64,000 bases of DNA from Scandinavium goeteborgense (GCF_003935895.2 NZ_CP054058.1:3887177-3951176), one strand, 5' to 3'; shown: positions 24,321-34,295, counted from the stretch's first letter. Made by a program: numbers and translations. The notes: generated by a model not told the origin, from the letters alone.

Positions 24321-24348
24321 TTGCCAACTCGCTGAGTCTTTGTTGAAG

Positions 24349-24375
24349 AAAAACCCGCCTCGGCGGGTTTTTTTA
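24349..24375 (+). terminator. Terminator of rpsT
   Basis: A GC-rich stem (ACCCGC with GCGGGT around CTCG) is flanked by A's and followed by seven T's. It lies 30 bases past the rpsT stop codon and 15 bases before the nhaR stop codon, and works in both directions. Confidence 0.85.
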
Positions 24376-24389
24376 TATCTGCGTTTTGC

Positions 24390-25286
24390 CTAACGCGGCA
24401 GTTCAAACAGCGCAGAGTAGTCACGATTGCAGATTCGCTGCACCGCCGGGTGTTGGATCATGCGTTCGGCAAAGATCGCGTGATACTCCTCCATGACGTT
24501 TTCCACTCGTCCGATTTCAACGATGTTGTCGTCCGCATAAAGATCGTGCGCGTAGAGCGTCGGGGCGACGAAAATCGCGTTATGTGCCGCACCAAAGGCT
24601 TTCATCAGCGCCGCGTCGTCAAACTCACCCAGCACTTCCACTTTCAGCCCCTGGGTGTTAATCCAGTTCAACAGCTTGCGTCCGAGCATCGAACGACGCC
24701 CTGGGATCAACAACCGACGCTCCTCCAGACAGGCCGGGAACGGTTTTTCCGGCAGCGGATTCATACACCAGAAGCTAACGCTGCATTCGCCGATTTTCAC
24801 CGAGAACAGCCCTTCCTGCTGCGTCGAATCAATCGGGCAATCGGAAATAATCATGTCCAGCTTGTGCTGACTGAGCTGCTCCAGCAGCATCTCATGCGTC
24901 GATTCATAGCAGCGCAAGTGAATTTGCTCATCCTCTACCACCGCTGCATCCAGCACGCCGCTGACCAGCCGTTTCGACAGCGCATCCGCCACGCCGACAT
25001 CGAACAACAGGTTCGACTCTTTGCGATAGTTGATGATGTCGAGCATCTCCTGGCTCAGGGTAAACATTTTATCCGCGTAGCGAAAAACAAGCTCGCCCAG
25101 TTCGCTCGGCTCAAGCCCCCTGCCCTTACGTTTAAAGAGTTTGCCCTGCAAACGCTCTTCCAGTGCTTTAATCTGCCCGGTAATGGTCTGCGGCGTCAGG
25201 TACAGCGCTTCTGCGGCGCCCACGACCGAGCCCTCTTTGTAGACGTGCCAGAAGTAGTACAGGTGGTTGTAGTTAATGTGCGACAT
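24390..25286 (-). CDS. nhaR: LysR-family activator of nhaA (NhaR)
   Basis: A 298-residue LysR regulator that senses sodium and activates nhaA; in E. coli it also activates the pga biofilm operon. The N-terminal helix-turn-helix is seen in [21 protein letters not shown] (first half) within residues 19-40. Length is close to the E. coli protein (301). It follows nhaA by 61 bases on the same strand. Confidence 0.95.
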   Translation of the reverse strand: MSHINYNHLYYFWHVYKEGSVVGAAEALYLTPQTITGQIKALEERLQGKLFKRKGRGLEPSELGELVFRYADKMFTLSQEMLDIINYRKESNLLFDVGVADALSKRLVSGVLDAAVVEDEQIHLRCYESTHEMLLEQLSQHKLDMIISDCPIDSTQQEGLFSVKIGECSVSFWCMNPLPEKPFPACLEERRLLIPGRRSMLGRKLLNWINTQGLKVEVLGEFDDAALMKAFGAAHNAIFVAPTLYAHDLYADDNIVEIGRVENVMEEYHAIFAERMIQHPAVQRICNRDYSALFELPR

Positions 25287-25347
25287 GTTTTCGCTCCCTG
25301 ATGGATGTCAAAAAGAGAGCCACTCAGGACTCTCTTGTGATGTGATG

Positions 25348-26523
25348 TCAGGCCTGAGCCTGCTCCGAGGATGTGCGCATTCTGAGTAAGCCATAGCCGA
25401 CCACCGCCGACAGCACCGAACCAATCAGAATGCCGAGCTTCGCCCAGTTAATCAGTGCCGGGTCAACGTTCCCGAAGGCCAGCGAGGCAATGAATATCGA
25501 CATGGTAAAACCGATACCACACAGCACCCCGACCGCCATAATCTGCTTGAAGGTGGTGTCCGCAGGCAGCGTCGCCCATTTCATTTTCAGCGCCAGCCAA
25601 CAGAACAAGCTAATACCCAGCGGCTTACCAATAAACAGACCGGCAATGATACCCAGCGGCAGCAGTGACGTCAGACCTTCGATCGTCACGCCCTGCAGCG
25701 AAACACCGGCGTTGGCAAACGCAAACAATGGCAGGATCAGGTACGCGACCCACGGATGCAGCACGTGCTCAAGCTGCACCGCCGGAGATTTGCCATTCTG
25801 CTCTTTCAGCGGAATGAAGAAACCAACAATCACGCCCGCCAGAGTGGCATGCACGCCTGATTTCAGCACCGCCGTCCACAGGATGACCCCGACCAGGATA
25901 TAAATCCCGGTACGGCGTACGCCCGTCAGATTGAGAATAGCCAGCGCCGCAATGGCCGCCGCAGCGACGCCCAGTGACAGGAGCGACAGGTCGCTGGTAT
26001 AAAACAGCGCGATGATGACGATAGCGCCCAGGTCATCAATGATCGCCAGCGCCATCAGGAAAATTTTCAACGACGCCGGAACACGGCTACCGAGCAGCGC
26101 CAGCACGCCGAGCGCAAAGGCGATATCAGTCGCCGCCGGAATCGCCCAGCCTTCGCGCGTAATCGGGTCCTGGAAGTTAAAGGCCAGGTACACCAACGCC
26201 GGGACCACCATACCGCCCAGGGCCGCAATCACTGGGAAAATCGCCTGTCGACGGCTGGCCAGCGAGCCAACAATCAGCTCACGTTTGACCTCAAGTCCGA
26301 TGAGCAGGAAGAACACCGCCATCAGCGCGTCGTTAATCCACAGCAGCATGTTCTTGTTGATTTCCAGCGCGCCCACTTTGAGCTGCACCGGTGTTTCCAG
26401 AAAAGAATGATACAGACCGCTGGTCGAACCCATGTTCGCCAACAGCATCGCCAGCGCGGCGGCGATGATCAAGATGATGCCCCCTGAAGCCTCATTGCTA
26501 AAAAAACGCTGAAGATGTTTCAC
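25348..26523 (-). CDS. nhaA: Na+/H+ antiporter NhaA
   Basis: A 391-residue inner-membrane antiporter exchanging two H+ for one Na+ or Li+, for pH and sodium homeostasis. It has twelve hydrophobic segments. The ion-binding Asp163/Asp164 pair (ALAIIDDLG), Asp133 ([10 protein letters not shown]) and the pH-responsive His225 ([10 protein letters not shown]) are all retained. The start is GTG at 26523, as in E. coli. The promoter should lie in the 120 bases upstream. Confidence 0.97.
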   Translation of the reverse strand: MKHLQRFFSNEASGGIILIIAAALAMLLANMGSTSGLYHSFLETPVQLKVGALEINKNMLLWINDALMAVFFLLIGLEVKRELIVGSLASRRQAIFPVIAALGGMVVPALVYLAFNFQDPITREGWAIPAATDIAFALGVLALLGSRVPASLKIFLMALAIIDDLGAIVIIALFYTSDLSLLSLGVAAAAIAALAILNLTGVRRTGIYILVGVILWTAVLKSGVHATLAGVIVGFFIPLKEQNGKSPAVQLEHVLHPWVAYLILPLFAFANAGVSLQGVTIEGLTSLLPLGIIAGLFIGKPLGISLFCWLALKMKWATLPADTTFKQIMAVGVLCGIGFTMSIFIASLAFGNVDPALINWAKLGILIGSVLSAVVGYGLLRMRTSSEQAQA

Positions 26524-26643
26524 TTTTATTCTCTCTTTTCCGTTAATACATCGATAAAACCATAATAACCACTAGGACGATTCGTTAAAAACAGATTATC
26601 ACTGCAATTTAGATCGGTTTTACCGAAGTATAATATCAAGATT

Positions 26644-26676
26644 AAAAAAAGCCCGGGTTGTTGAGACCCGGGCTTT
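26644..26676 (-). terminator. Terminator of dnaKJ
   Basis: A perfect 11-bp stem (26648-26658 with 26666-26676) around a 7-base loop. On the minus strand it is followed by a run of seven T's. It lies 25 bases past the dnaJ stop codon. Confidence 0.85.
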
Positions 26677-26701
26677 AGGTTCAATGATGATGCCAGAAGA
26701 A

Positions 26702-27850
26702 TTATCGGGTCAAATCATCAAAGAATTTTTTCACACCGTCGAAGAAGCTTTTGGAGCGCGGGCTGTTTTGTTCACCCGTTGGGCCACCAAAACTATCCTG
26801 CAGATCTTTCAGCAGCTGCTTCTGTTTTTCGTTCAGGCTAACCGGTGTTTCTACCACTACGCGGCACAGCAGGTCGCCCTGAGCGCCACCGCGAACGGAT
26901 TTGACGCCTTTACCGCGCATGCGGAACAGCTTGCCGGTCTGGGTTTCACCAGGCACTTTCAGGTTCACACGACCGTCGAGTGTCGGAACTTCGATTTCGC
27001 CGCCGAGCGCCGCCATCGCAAAGTTGATCGGCACTTCGCAGTACAGGTTATTACCTTCGCGCTCGAAGATTGGGTGCTGTTTCACCTGAACCTGAACGTA
27101 CAGATCGCCGGCTGGTGCGCCGTGTTCACCCGCTTCGCCTTCGCCTGTCAGACGAATACGGTCTCCGGTATCAACGCCCGCCGGGATTTTAACCGACAGG
27201 GTTTTGGTCTTCTCAACGCGACCGTGACCGTGACAGCTGTTGCACGGATCTTTAATCAGCGTGCCGCGGCCCTGACAGTGCGGACAGGTCTGCTGCACGG
27301 CAAAGAAGCCCTGACGCATTTGCACCTGGCCCTGACCATGACAGGTCGGACAGGTCGTCGGTTTGGAACCGGATTTCGCGCCGCTGCCGTGGCAAACTTC
27401 ACACTCTTCCAGCGTCGGAATGCGGATCTCTTTGGTTACACCGCGCACGGCTTCTTCCAGCGTCAGATCCATGTTGTAGCGCAGGTCTGAGCCACGGGAT
27501 GCACGTTGACGACCACGGCTTCCGCCGAAGATATCACCAAACACATCGCCGAAGATGTCGCCGAAGTCTGCCCCGCCGCCGCCAAAGCCGCCGCCACCGA
27601 ATCCACCGCCGCCCATGCCGCCCTGTTCAAAGGCTGCATGACCGTACTGATCGTACGCCGAGCGCTTCTGCGCGTCGGTCAGGATCTCATACGCTTCTTT
27701 AATTTCTTTGAATTTGGCTTCGGCTTCTTTGTCACCCTGATTACGGTCCGGGTGAAACTTCATCGCCAGGCGTTTGTAAGCCTTTTTGATTTCACGCTCT
27801 TCCGCTGTTTTGGAAACGCCTAAAACCTCGTAATAGTCTCTCTTCGCCAT
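26702..27850 (-). CDS. dnaJ: Hsp40 co-chaperone DnaJ
   Basis: A 382-residue co-chaperone that delivers unfolded substrates to DnaK and stimulates its ATPase. In order: a J domain with HPD at residues 33-35, a Gly/Phe-rich linker, four CxxCxGxG zinc motifs ([32 protein letters not shown]), and the C-terminal substrate-binding domains. It is six residues longer than E. coli DnaJ, apparently from extra Gly/Phe repeats near residues 77-92. It is second in the dnaKJ operon. Confidence 0.98.
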   Translation of the reverse strand: MAKRDYYEVLGVSKTAEEREIKKAYKRLAMKFHPDRNQGDKEAEAKFKEIKEAYEILTDAQKRSAYDQYGHAAFEQGGMGGGGFGGGGFGGGGADFGDIFGDVFGDIFGGSRGRQRASRGSDLRYNMDLTLEEAVRGVTKEIRIPTLEECEVCHGSGAKSGSKPTTCPTCHGQGQVQMRQGFFAVQQTCPHCQGRGTLIKDPCNSCHGHGRVEKTKTLSVKIPAGVDTGDRIRLTGEGEAGEHGAPAGDLYVQVQVKQHPIFEREGNNLYCEVPINFAMAALGGEIEVPTLDGRVNLKVPGETQTGKLFRMRGKGVKSVRGGAQGDLLCRVVVETPVSLNEKQKQLLKDLQDSFGGPTGEQNSPRSKSFFDGVKKFFDDLTR

Positions 27851-27877
27851 TTCTGTTTTTCTGCCCTTAACATGCGA

Positions 27878-27910
27878 GCACGGGCGTGGAGTAAACTCCG
27901 ACGCCCGTGC
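27878..27910 (-). promoter_or_regulatory. Intercistronic hairpin between dnaK and dnaJ
   Basis: A 10-bp GC-rich stem (27878-27887 with 27901-27910) encloses a second GGAGT/ACTCC stem. No T run follows, so it is more likely an mRNA-stability or attenuating hairpin than a terminator. That would fit DnaK being made in excess of DnaJ. Confidence 0.65.
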
Positions 27911-27936
27911 CAGTTAATTACCCTGCATCAGGGCGA

Positions 27937-29853
27937 TTATTTTTTATCTTTAACTTCTTCGAACTCAGCGTCGACAACATCGTCATCTTTCGCGTTGTTC
28001 GCGGAAGCGTCAGCGCCGCCAGCCTGCTGCTGTGCGTGCTGCTGCTGCGCGATTTCCATCAGCTTCTGAGAAGCTTCGGCAACTGCCTGCATTTTCGCTT
28101 CGATATCCGCTTTGTCTTCGCCTTTCAGAGAGCCTTCCAGCGCAGTCAGTGCAGTCTCGATAGCGGTTTTGTCGTCAGCTGGCAGCTGTTCGCCGGCTTC
28201 TTCAACCTGCTTACGGGTGCTGTGCAGCAGATGGTCACCCTGGTTACGGGTCTGAACCAGTTCTTCGAACTTACGGTCAGACTCGGCGTTAGCTTCTGCT
28301 TCACGCACCATTTTCTGGATTTCTTCTTCGTTCAGACCGGAAGACGCCTTGATAGTGATCTTCTGCTCTTTACCGCTGTTTTTGTCTTTCGCGGAAACGT
28401 GCAGAATACCATCGGCATCGATATCGAAGGTCACTTCGATCTGCGGCATACCGCGCTGTGCCGGGCTGATACCATCCAGGTTGAACTGACCCAGAGATTT
28501 GTTATCGCCTGCACGTTTACGTTCACCCTGCAGCACATGGATGGTTACCGCAGACTGGTTGTCTTCAGCGGTAGAGAACACCTGGCTGTGCTTGGTTGGG
28601 ATAGTGGTGTTTTTGTTGATGAGCGCAGTCATCACACCGCCCATGGTTTCGATACCCAGCGACAGCGGGGTAACGTCCAGCAGCAGAACGTCTTTCACTT
28701 CACCGGTCAGCACGCCGCCCTGAACTGCAGCACCAACGGCAACGGCTTCGTCCGGGTTAACGTCTTTACGCGGTTCTTTACCGAAGAACTCAGCAACTTT
28801 TTTCTGCACCATTGGCATACGGGTCTGACCGCCGACCAGGAGAACGTCCTGGATGTCGGATACGGACAGGCCAGCGTCCTGCAGTGCAACTTTCAGCGGC
28901 TCGATTGAACGGTTAACCAGGTCTTCAACTAGGCTTTCCAGTTTCGCGCGAGTCACTTTGATGTTCATGTGTTTCGGACCGGTCGCATCTGCAGTGATGT
29001 ACGGCAGGTTAACGTCGGTCTGCTGTGCAGAAGACAGCTCGATTTTCGCTTTTTCTGCTGCTTCTTTCAGACGCTGCATTGCCAGCGGGTCGTTACGCAG
29101 GTCAATGCCCTGATCTTTCTTGAACTCTTCAACGAGGTAGTTGATCAGACGGCTGTCGAAGTCTTCACCACCGAGGTGAGTATCACCGTTGGTTGCCAGT
29201 ACTTCGAAGGTTTTTTCGCCATCAACTTCGTCGATTTCGATGATAGAGATATCGAAAGTACCGCCGCCCAGGTCATATACAGCGATGGTGCGGTTACCGA
29301 CTTCTTTATCCAGACCGTAAGCCAGTGCAGCAGCGGTTGGTTCGTTGATGATACGTTTTACTTCCAGACCCGCGATACGGCCGGCGTCTTTGGTTGCCTG
29401 ACGCTGAGCATCGTTGAAGTATGCAGGTACGGTGATAACAGCTTCAGTTACCGGCTCACCCAGGTAATCTTCAGCGGTTTTCTTCATTTTTTTCAGCACT
29501 TCAGCAGAAATCTGCGGTGGTGCAGTTTTGGTACCTTTCACGTCCAGCCACGCATCGCCATTATCAGCAGCAACGATTTTGTACGGCATGATGGCTTCAT
29601 CACGCTGCACTTCTTCGTCCTGGAAACGACGGCCAATCAGGCGTTTGATCGCGAACAGAGTGTTCTGCGGGTTAGTCACTGCCTGACGTTTAGCCGGCTG
29701 TCCAACCAGAGTTTCACCATCCTGGGTATAAGCAATGATCGAAGGCGTGGTGCGATCGCCTTCAGCGTTTTCCAGCACACGCGGGGTGTTGCCATCCATA
29801 ATTGCTACACAAGAGTTGGTAGTACCCAGGTCGATACCAATAATTTTACCCAT
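27937..29853 (-). CDS. dnaK: Hsp70 chaperone DnaK
   Basis: A 638-residue ATP-dependent chaperone, with DnaJ and GrpE, that also restrains the heat-shock factor sigma-32. The nucleotide-binding domain opens with [12 protein letters not shown] and contains the phosphate loop DLGGGTFD. The substrate-binding domain and helical lid follow, ending in a Gln/Ala-rich tail and the charged EEVKDKK. Length equals E. coli DnaK. Two heat-shock promoters lie upstream. Confidence 0.99.
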   Translation of the reverse strand: MGKIIGIDLGTTNSCVAIMDGNTPRVLENAEGDRTTPSIIAYTQDGETLVGQPAKRQAVTNPQNTLFAIKRLIGRRFQDEEVQRDEAIMPYKIVAADNGDAWLDVKGTKTAPPQISAEVLKKMKKTAEDYLGEPVTEAVITVPAYFNDAQRQATKDAGRIAGLEVKRIINEPTAAALAYGLDKEVGNRTIAVYDLGGGTFDISIIEIDEVDGEKTFEVLATNGDTHLGGEDFDSRLINYLVEEFKKDQGIDLRNDPLAMQRLKEAAEKAKIELSSAQQTDVNLPYITADATGPKHMNIKVTRAKLESLVEDLVNRSIEPLKVALQDAGLSVSDIQDVLLVGGQTRMPMVQKKVAEFFGKEPRKDVNPDEAVAVGAAVQGGVLTGEVKDVLLLDVTPLSLGIETMGGVMTALINKNTTIPTKHSQVFSTAEDNQSAVTIHVLQGERKRAGDNKSLGQFNLDGISPAQRGMPQIEVTFDIDADGILHVSAKDKNSGKEQKITIKASSGLNEEEIQKMVREAEANAESDRKFEELVQTRNQGDHLLHSTRKQVEEAGEQLPADDKTAIETALTALEGSLKGEDKADIEAKMQAVAEASQKLMEIAQQQHAQQQAGGADASANNAKDDDVVDAEFEEVKDKK

Positions 29854-29900
29854 CTAAACGTCTCCACTAAAAATTCGATCAACATGTGATTATGAACCTG

Positions 29901-29928
29901 TAATAAGGGCGAAACGTGTCGTTTCAAG
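29901..29928 (-). promoter_or_regulatory. Proximal dnaK heat-shock promoter (P2-like)
   Basis: On the minus strand, CTTGAAA is followed about 12 bases later by CGCCCTTATTA. The pattern is the sigma-32 class and resembles the E. coli dnaK P2 region. Confidence 0.6.
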
Positions 29929-29973
29929 CGCCTTCATGCTTTTTTTTCCAGGCTCACCACTGCGGTTGCTTAC

Positions 29974-30004
29974 AAGATGGGGTCGTAACATCGGGCATCA
30001 AGGG
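29974..30004 (-). promoter_or_regulatory. Distal dnaK heat-shock promoter (P1-like)
   Basis: On the minus strand, CCCCTTGATG and CCCCATCT are separated by about 13 bases. This closely fits the sigma-32 consensus (CTTGAA and CCCCATnT), about 130 bases upstream of dnaK. Confidence 0.8.
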
Positions 30005-30148
30005 GCAGATGCAAAAAAAATTTTAAATTCACCCTGCTCAGATCATAGACGCAGGACACGCCTCTGATTATTATGCCGCGCCCCGCAGCCAGAGGATCGG
30101 CGTGGGATTACGACGATTCCCCCTTTATTGATGAGTTTTTGAGGAAAT

Positions 30149-30715
30149 ATGGTTAACACTAAGTTGGCTAACCCAGCACCGCTGGGCCTGATGGGCTTCG
30201 GCATGACCACCATTCTGCTGAACCTGGCAAACAGCGGTCTTTTCCAGTTTGATACTGCCATTTTGGCGATGGGCATTTTTTACGGCGGACTGGCACAGAT
30301 TTTTGCAGGCCTGCTGGAGTTTAAGAAAGGCAATACCTTCGGTCTGACTGCATTCACCTCTTACGGTTCTTTCTGGCTGACCCTGGTCGCCATTCTGATC
30401 ATGCCGAAAATGGGTCTGGCTGAACCGGCTAATGCGCACTTCCTGGGTATGTACCTGGGCCTGTGGGGCGTGTTCACGCTGTTCATGTTCTTCGGCACCC
30501 TCAACGGTCCACGCATGCAGCAGTTCGTGTTCCTGAGCCTGACCGTGCTGTTTGCTCTGCTGGCTATCGGCCATCTGGCGGACAACGAAGGCATCGTGAA
30601 AATCGCGGGTTACGTCGGCCTGGTATGTGGCGCGAGCGCTATCTGGCTGGCAATGGGTGAAGTACTGAATGAAAAATTCGGTCGCACCGTGCTGCCAATC
30701 GGTGAAAAACACTAA
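30149..30715 (+). CDS. satP: Succinate-acetate/proton symporter SatP
   Basis: A 188-residue inner-membrane carrier of the AceTr (GPR1/FUN34/YaaH) family importing acetate and succinate. The family signature NPAPLGLMGFG is at residues 8-18, followed by six hydrophobic helices. The ATG at 30149 is preceded by GAGGAAAT. Its terminator is interrupted by the insertion sequence 37 bases downstream. Confidence 0.96.
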   Translation: MVNTKLANPAPLGLMGFGMTTILLNLANSGLFQFDTAILAMGIFYGGLAQIFAGLLEFKKGNTFGLTAFTSYGSFWLTLVAILIMPKMGLAEPANAHFLGMYLGLWGVFTLFMFFGTLNGPRMQQFVFLSLTVLFALLAIGHLADNEGIVKIAGYVGLVCGASAIWLAMGEVLNEKFGRTVLPIGEKH

Positions 30716-30742
30716 GTTCAACACGGTATCGTCATAAAGCCG

Positions 30743-30752
30743 GGCAATGCCC
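30743..30752. repeat. Left target-site direct repeat of the IS
   Basis: GGCAATGCCC abuts the left inverted repeat and is repeated exactly at the right end. Ten bases is at the short end of what IS4-family elements generate. With the preceding G the site reads GGG-N5-CCC. Confidence 0.8.
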
Positions 30753-30801
30753 TAATGCCGATCAGTTAAGGATCGGTTGACCGATCCGGTGGTTGTGCAA
30801 G

Positions 30802-30836
30802 AATCCGTAATCTCTCCAGGGATTACGGATTTTTTT
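30802..30836 (+). terminator. Terminator-like hairpin just before the transposase start
   Basis: A perfect 11-bp stem (30802-30812 with 30821-30831) and 8-base loop end in seven T's, immediately before the transposase ATG. It would stop outside transcription from entering the gene and may hide the ribosome site. Confidence 0.75.
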
Positions 30837-32153
30837 ATGTTACTCAGCCAGGCCTTAGATACCGTCCATAAATTTTCTCCGCAGGAGTTTGCTGCCCTTG
30901 CAGACCTGCTTTCTCCTGAACTGATTGATGAATGCCTGGCTGACACCGGCGTCGTCACTCTGCGTAAGCGTCGCCTCTCCATGGAGATGATGGTCTGGGC
31001 GGTTACCGGCATGGCCCTGTTCCGCTCCCACTCCATGACCCAGCTGGTCTCACATATGGACATTCTTCTGCCGGGTAACCGGCCCTTCGTTGCACCCAGT
31101 GCCGTTGTTCAGGCCCGCCAGCGGCTCGGCGAGGATGTCATCCGTCTGATGTTCGAAAAAACACGTCAGCTCTGGTTTGAAAAAACACCCCTGTCTCACT
31201 GGAACGGCCTGACGCTAATGGCCGTGGACGGTACGTTGTGGCGTGCACCTGATACCCCAGAAAATGACGCAGCCTTCGGCCGTACTGCCAATGTGAACAA
31301 GCAGTCCGAATGGCCACAACTGCGCATGGTCTGCCAGATGGAAGTCACCAGCCATCTGCTGTCTGCGGTGGCCTTCGACAGCGTCTCTGAAACCGGTGAA
31401 ACTGACCTTGCGGCACAGCTTATTGACCGGACGCCGGACCACTCACTGACCATCATGGATAAGGGCTTCTATGCCCTGGGCCTGCTGCATCGCTGGCAGT
31501 CATCAGGCACGGAAAGGCACTGGATGCTGCCCTTACGCAAAGGCGCGCAGTATGAGGAGGTGAGAAACCTGGGCGCAGGGCAGAAACTGGTGAGAATAAC
31601 GCTGTCGCCGCAGGCGAAAAAGAAATGGCAGGATGCACCGGAAACCCTGACAGCAAGACTGGTCAGCAAGGAAGTGAACGGCAAGACGGTGCAGATACTG
31701 ACGTCGATGTGCGACCCGCTCAGATACCCGAAAGCCGATATCGTGGACCTTTACAGCCAGCGGTGGGAGATAGAGCACGGGTTCAGGGAGATGAAGCAGC
31801 ATCTGCTGAATAATGAACTGACGCTGCGGAGTAAAAAGCCTGCGCTGGTGCGTCAGGAGCTGTGGGGCGTGGTGCTGGCGTATAATCTGTTGCGCTTCAT
31901 GATGGGGCAGATGGCGTACAGTCTGAAAGGCGTGGAGCCATATCAGATGGGCTTTAAACAGTCAGCGTTATATCTGTGCAGCCACCTGCGTTTACTGCCG
32001 GGAGTGGCGCCGGGGAAACTCCCCAAGGTCATGGCCGAAATACTGAGTATGGCCTCAAGCTTCGTGCTACCAGGGCGAAGAGCACGGCATTACCCGAGAG
32101 CTGTAAAAAAGAGGCCGCAACGTTATCCGTTGCGGCCTCCTTCAAAAGCTTAA
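30837..32153 (+). CDS. IS4-family DDE transposase
   Basis: A 438-residue cut-and-paste transposase. The ATG at 30837 gives an N-terminus ([10 protein letters not shown]) that aligns with the IS4 transposase start; the 20 in-frame codons upstream lie in the terminator hairpin. Catalytic residues are visible: Asp in [10 protein letters not shown], Asp in TIMDKGFY, and the YREK signature in [16 protein letters not shown]. The stop codon lies inside the right inverted repeat. A 12-bp palindrome at 32111-32139 lies within the last codons. Confidence 0.95.
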   Translation: MLLSQALDTVHKFSPQEFAALADLLSPELIDECLADTGVVTLRKRRLSMEMMVWAVTGMALFRSHSMTQLVSHMDILLPGNRPFVAPSAVVQARQRLGEDVIRLMFEKTRQLWFEKTPLSHWNGLTLMAVDGTLWRAPDTPENDAAFGRTANVNKQSEWPQLRMVCQMEVTSHLLSAVAFDSVSETGETDLAAQLIDRTPDHSLTIMDKGFYALGLLHRWQSSGTERHWMLPLRKGAQYEEVRNLGAGQKLVRITLSPQAKKKWQDAPETLTARLVSKEVNGKTVQILTSMCDPLRYPKADIVDLYSQRWEIEHGFREMKQHLLNNELTLRSKKPALVRQELWGVVLAYNLLRFMMGQMAYSLKGVEPYQMGFKQSALYLCSHLRLLPGVAPGKLPKVMAEILSMASSFVLPGRRARHYPRAVKKRPQRYPLRPPSKA

Positions 32154-32166
32154 CTGACAAGCATTA

Positions 32167-32176
32167 GGCAATGCCC
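32167..32176. repeat. Right target-site direct repeat of the IS
   Basis: An exact second copy of GGCAATGCCC, directly beyond the right inverted repeat. Confidence 0.8.
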
Positions 32177-32187
32177 GGCTTTATTTT

Positions 32188-33486
32188 TTAGCGCGTCATC
32201 AACGACGCTTTTTCTGGCGCGCTGTAGGTCTGCCGTAGCCAGAGCCCCAATCCTAAGCCAACCAGCGAAAGCGCCAGCACATACCAGGCCGGAGCCATCG
32301 GCGAGACGCTCATCAGCAGCGTAACCGCAATAGGCGTCAGCCCACCAAAGATCGCGTAAGAGACGTTGTACGAGAAAGAAATCCCGGTGAAACGCACTTC
32401 CGGCGGAAACGCCCGGACCATCACGTACGGCACCGCACCCACTACACCCACGCACAATCCCACCAACCCGTAGAGCGCAAAAAGATGCTCCGCCGAAGTG
32501 CCCGCCAGGTGATAGAACGCCCAGCTCGACGCCGCCAGCAGCAGGCTGCCGACGATAAACGTCCGGCTGGCACCAAACTTATCAGCGGATAACCCCGCCA
32601 ACAGGCAGCCCACGCACAGCATAATGGTAGCGATACTGTTGGCCTGCAACGTCAGCGCAGGCGCGAAACCGTAATGCTTTTGCAGCCACACCGGTGACAT
32701 CAGAATCACCACGACAATTCCCGCCGACAACAGCCAGGTCAGCAGCATCGAAATGACGACCGATTTCTGATGTTTCATCACCACCGATTTCACCGGCAGC
32801 TCTTGTGCCAGCTGCTTACGCTGCTGCATTTCGAGGAAAATCGGCGTCTCCTGTAACCAGCGGCGCAAATACATCGCCACCAGGCCAAACGCCCCGCCGA
32901 GCAGGAACGGAATACGCCAGCCGCCGTCGTGAATCACCTGCGCCGTCATGCTGGTGTTGATCAACGTCGCCACCACCGAACCCAGCAGAATGCCCACCGT
33001 CAGCCCGGCGGTCAGCGTGCCGCAGGCAATGCCGATGCGCTGCGCAGGCACGTGTTCGGCAACGAAAACCCAGGCTCCCGGTACCTCTCCGCCAATGGCA
33101 GCGCCCTGAAGCACGCGCATCAGCAACAGCAACAACGGCGCGGCAATGCCTACCGAGGCGTAAGTCGGCAGCAGGCCGATAAGCAGCGTCGGCACCGCCA
33201 TAAGAAGAATACTGAGGGTGAACATTTTCTTACGCCCAACCAGATCGCCAAAGTGCGCCATGACGATGCCACCCAGCGGACGCGCCAGATAGCCTGCGGC
33301 AAATATGCCGAAGGTCTGCACCTGGCGCAGCCATTCAGGAATATCTGCAGGGAAGAAGAGCTCGCCGACCACGGCGGCAAAGAAGACGAAAATGATGAAA
33401 TCGTAAAACTCCAGCGCGCCACCGAGGGCAGCCAGCGTCAGCGTTTTATAATCCTGTCGGTTCAGAGGTCTTGCGTGATGTGACAT
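32188..33486 (-). CDS. MFS metabolite:H+ symporter
   Basis: A 432-residue inner-membrane transporter with about twelve hydrophobic helices, of the metabolite:H+ symporter group (ProP, KgtP, ShiA, YdfJ relatives). It has the family signature LEFYDFIIFVFFA in helix 1. The loop 2-3 motif GDLVGRKKMF is present, as is the GGEVPGAWVFVAEH segment. K-12 has no such gene between satP and mog, so it is an extra gene here. The substrate cannot be assigned; citrate, shikimate, an osmolyte or another carboxylate are all possible. Its 3' terminator was split by the IS. Confidence 0.85.
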   Translation of the reverse strand: MSHHARPLNRQDYKTLTLAALGGALEFYDFIIFVFFAAVVGELFFPADIPEWLRQVQTFGIFAAGYLARPLGGIVMAHFGDLVGRKKMFTLSILLMAVPTLLIGLLPTYASVGIAAPLLLLLMRVLQGAAIGGEVPGAWVFVAEHVPAQRIGIACGTLTAGLTVGILLGSVVATLINTSMTAQVIHDGGWRIPFLLGGAFGLVAMYLRRWLQETPIFLEMQQRKQLAQELPVKSVVMKHQKSVVISMLLTWLLSAGIVVVILMSPVWLQKHYGFAPALTLQANSIATIMLCVGCLLAGLSADKFGASRTFIVGSLLLAASSWAFYHLAGTSAEHLFALYGLVGLCVGVVGAVPYVMVRAFPPEVRFTGISFSYNVSYAIFGGLTPIAVTLLMSVSPMAPAWYVLALSLVGLGLGLWLRQTYSAPEKASLMTR

Positions 33487-33598
33487 AGCGGGCCATTTGT
33501 TGTAATTGATTTACAGCTATCGTAAAGAAAAAATTACTATACCGTAAATCTGCGGTCAATCGATGGCCCGCGAAAGTTATACTGGAAAAGAGTTATCT

Positions 33599-34186
33599 TT
33601 AGGAGATTGTGTCGCGGCGCGCACTTTTAGGACGAAATGCGTCGACGACCTGCGGGTCAGTTTCCACATACGGCCCCTCAAGCAACTGTACACAATACGG
33701 TACACTGGCGAAAATACCGTGCACCAGCACCTTCCCTGCGTCGTCTTTCACGCCTTCCAGCGTTTCCTGGATGGATTTCGGCTGGCCTGGCAGATTCAGG
33801 ATTAACGCCTGTTTGCGGATCACGCCGACCTGGCGCGAAAGGATAGCCGTCGGCACAAAGTGCAGGCTTATCTGGCGCATCTGTTCGCCAAAGCCTGGCA
33901 TTTCACGGTCGGCAATCGCCAGTGTCGCGTCCGGCGTGACGTCGCGGCGCGCAGGGCCAGTTCCCCCCGTGGTCAACACCAAATGGCAGCTCATTTCATC
34001 CACCAGCTCGCACAGCGTCTGCTCGATGATGATCTGTTCGTCTGGGATCAGACGGGTTTGCAGTTCGAAAGGGGTCGTCAGTGCGCGGGCCAGCCAGGCT
34101 TCCAGTGCCGGAATGCCTTTATCCTGGTAAACGCCGCTTGAAGCGCGATCGGAGATGGAGACAAGGCCAATGCGAAGAGTGTTCAT
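33599..34186 (-). CDS. mog: Molybdopterin adenylyltransferase
   Basis: A 195-residue enzyme that adenylates molybdopterin, preparing it for MoeA-dependent molybdate insertion. The MoaB/Mog nucleotide-site motif TTGGTGPARRDVTPDAT is at about residues 71-87. Length equals E. coli Mog. It is a single gene between the MFS gene and talB. Confidence 0.97.
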   Translation of the reverse strand: MNTLRIGLVSISDRASSGVYQDKGIPALEAWLARALTTPFELQTRLIPDEQIIIEQTLCELVDEMSCHLVLTTGGTGPARRDVTPDATLAIADREMPGFGEQMRQISLHFVPTAILSRQVGVIRKQALILNLPGQPKSIQETLEGVKDDAGKVLVHGIFASVPYCVQLLEGPYVETDPQVVDAFRPKSARRDTIS

Positions 34187-34260
34187 ATCAATTCCGTTAA
34201 AAAATGCGGTTAAGCGGAATGATACACGCGGAAGGGAAACTGAGACAAATAACGCGAGGA

Positions 34261-34288
34261 AGATGTGACCGGAAGCCCGGTCACATCT
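34261..34288 (-). terminator. Terminator hairpin of talB
   Basis: A perfect 12-bp stem (34261-34272 with 34277-34288) around a 4-base loop, 7 bases past the talB stop codon. The T tract after it is weak, but stem strength supports termination or 3'-end protection. Confidence 0.7.
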
Positions 34289-34295
34289 GAAATGA

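Larger units (their letters stand above)
30753..32166 (+). mobile_element. IS4-family insertion sequence, complete (1,414 bp)
   Basis: The element is bounded by 18-bp inverted repeats matching at 15 of 18 positions: TAATGCCGATCAGTTAAG at the left, and the complement of TAATGCTTGTCAGTTAAG at the right. These ends resemble E. coli IS4. Length is close to IS4 (about 1.4 kb) and it carries one transposase gene. An exact 10-base duplication flanks it. No disruption is visible, so it may be active. The isoform name is not asserted. Confidence 0.93.
30733..32187. terminator. Bidirectional terminator split by the IS element
   Basis: If the IS and one copy of the 10-base direct repeat are removed, the flanks join. 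They form a stem AAAGCCGGGC around AAT with the complementary arm, followed by ATTTTTT. This is a strong terminator between convergent satP and the MFS gene. The element sits in its loop, so the arms now lie about 1.4 kb apart. Confidence 0.8.

Noticed and set aside
26524..26701. hok/sok-type locus beside nhaA as in K-12
   Set aside because: The gap is only 178 bases and holds the nhaA upstream region and the dnaJ terminator, with no hok-like frame.
28969..29889. A 306-codon frame antisense to dnaK
   Set aside because: Antisense frames opposite dnaK are a known artefact of its codon use, and nothing here supports expression.
30777..30836. Extra N-terminal codons of the transposase
   Set aside because: They lie within the left end and terminator hairpin of the IS; the alignment with IS4 transposase starts at the ATG at 30837.
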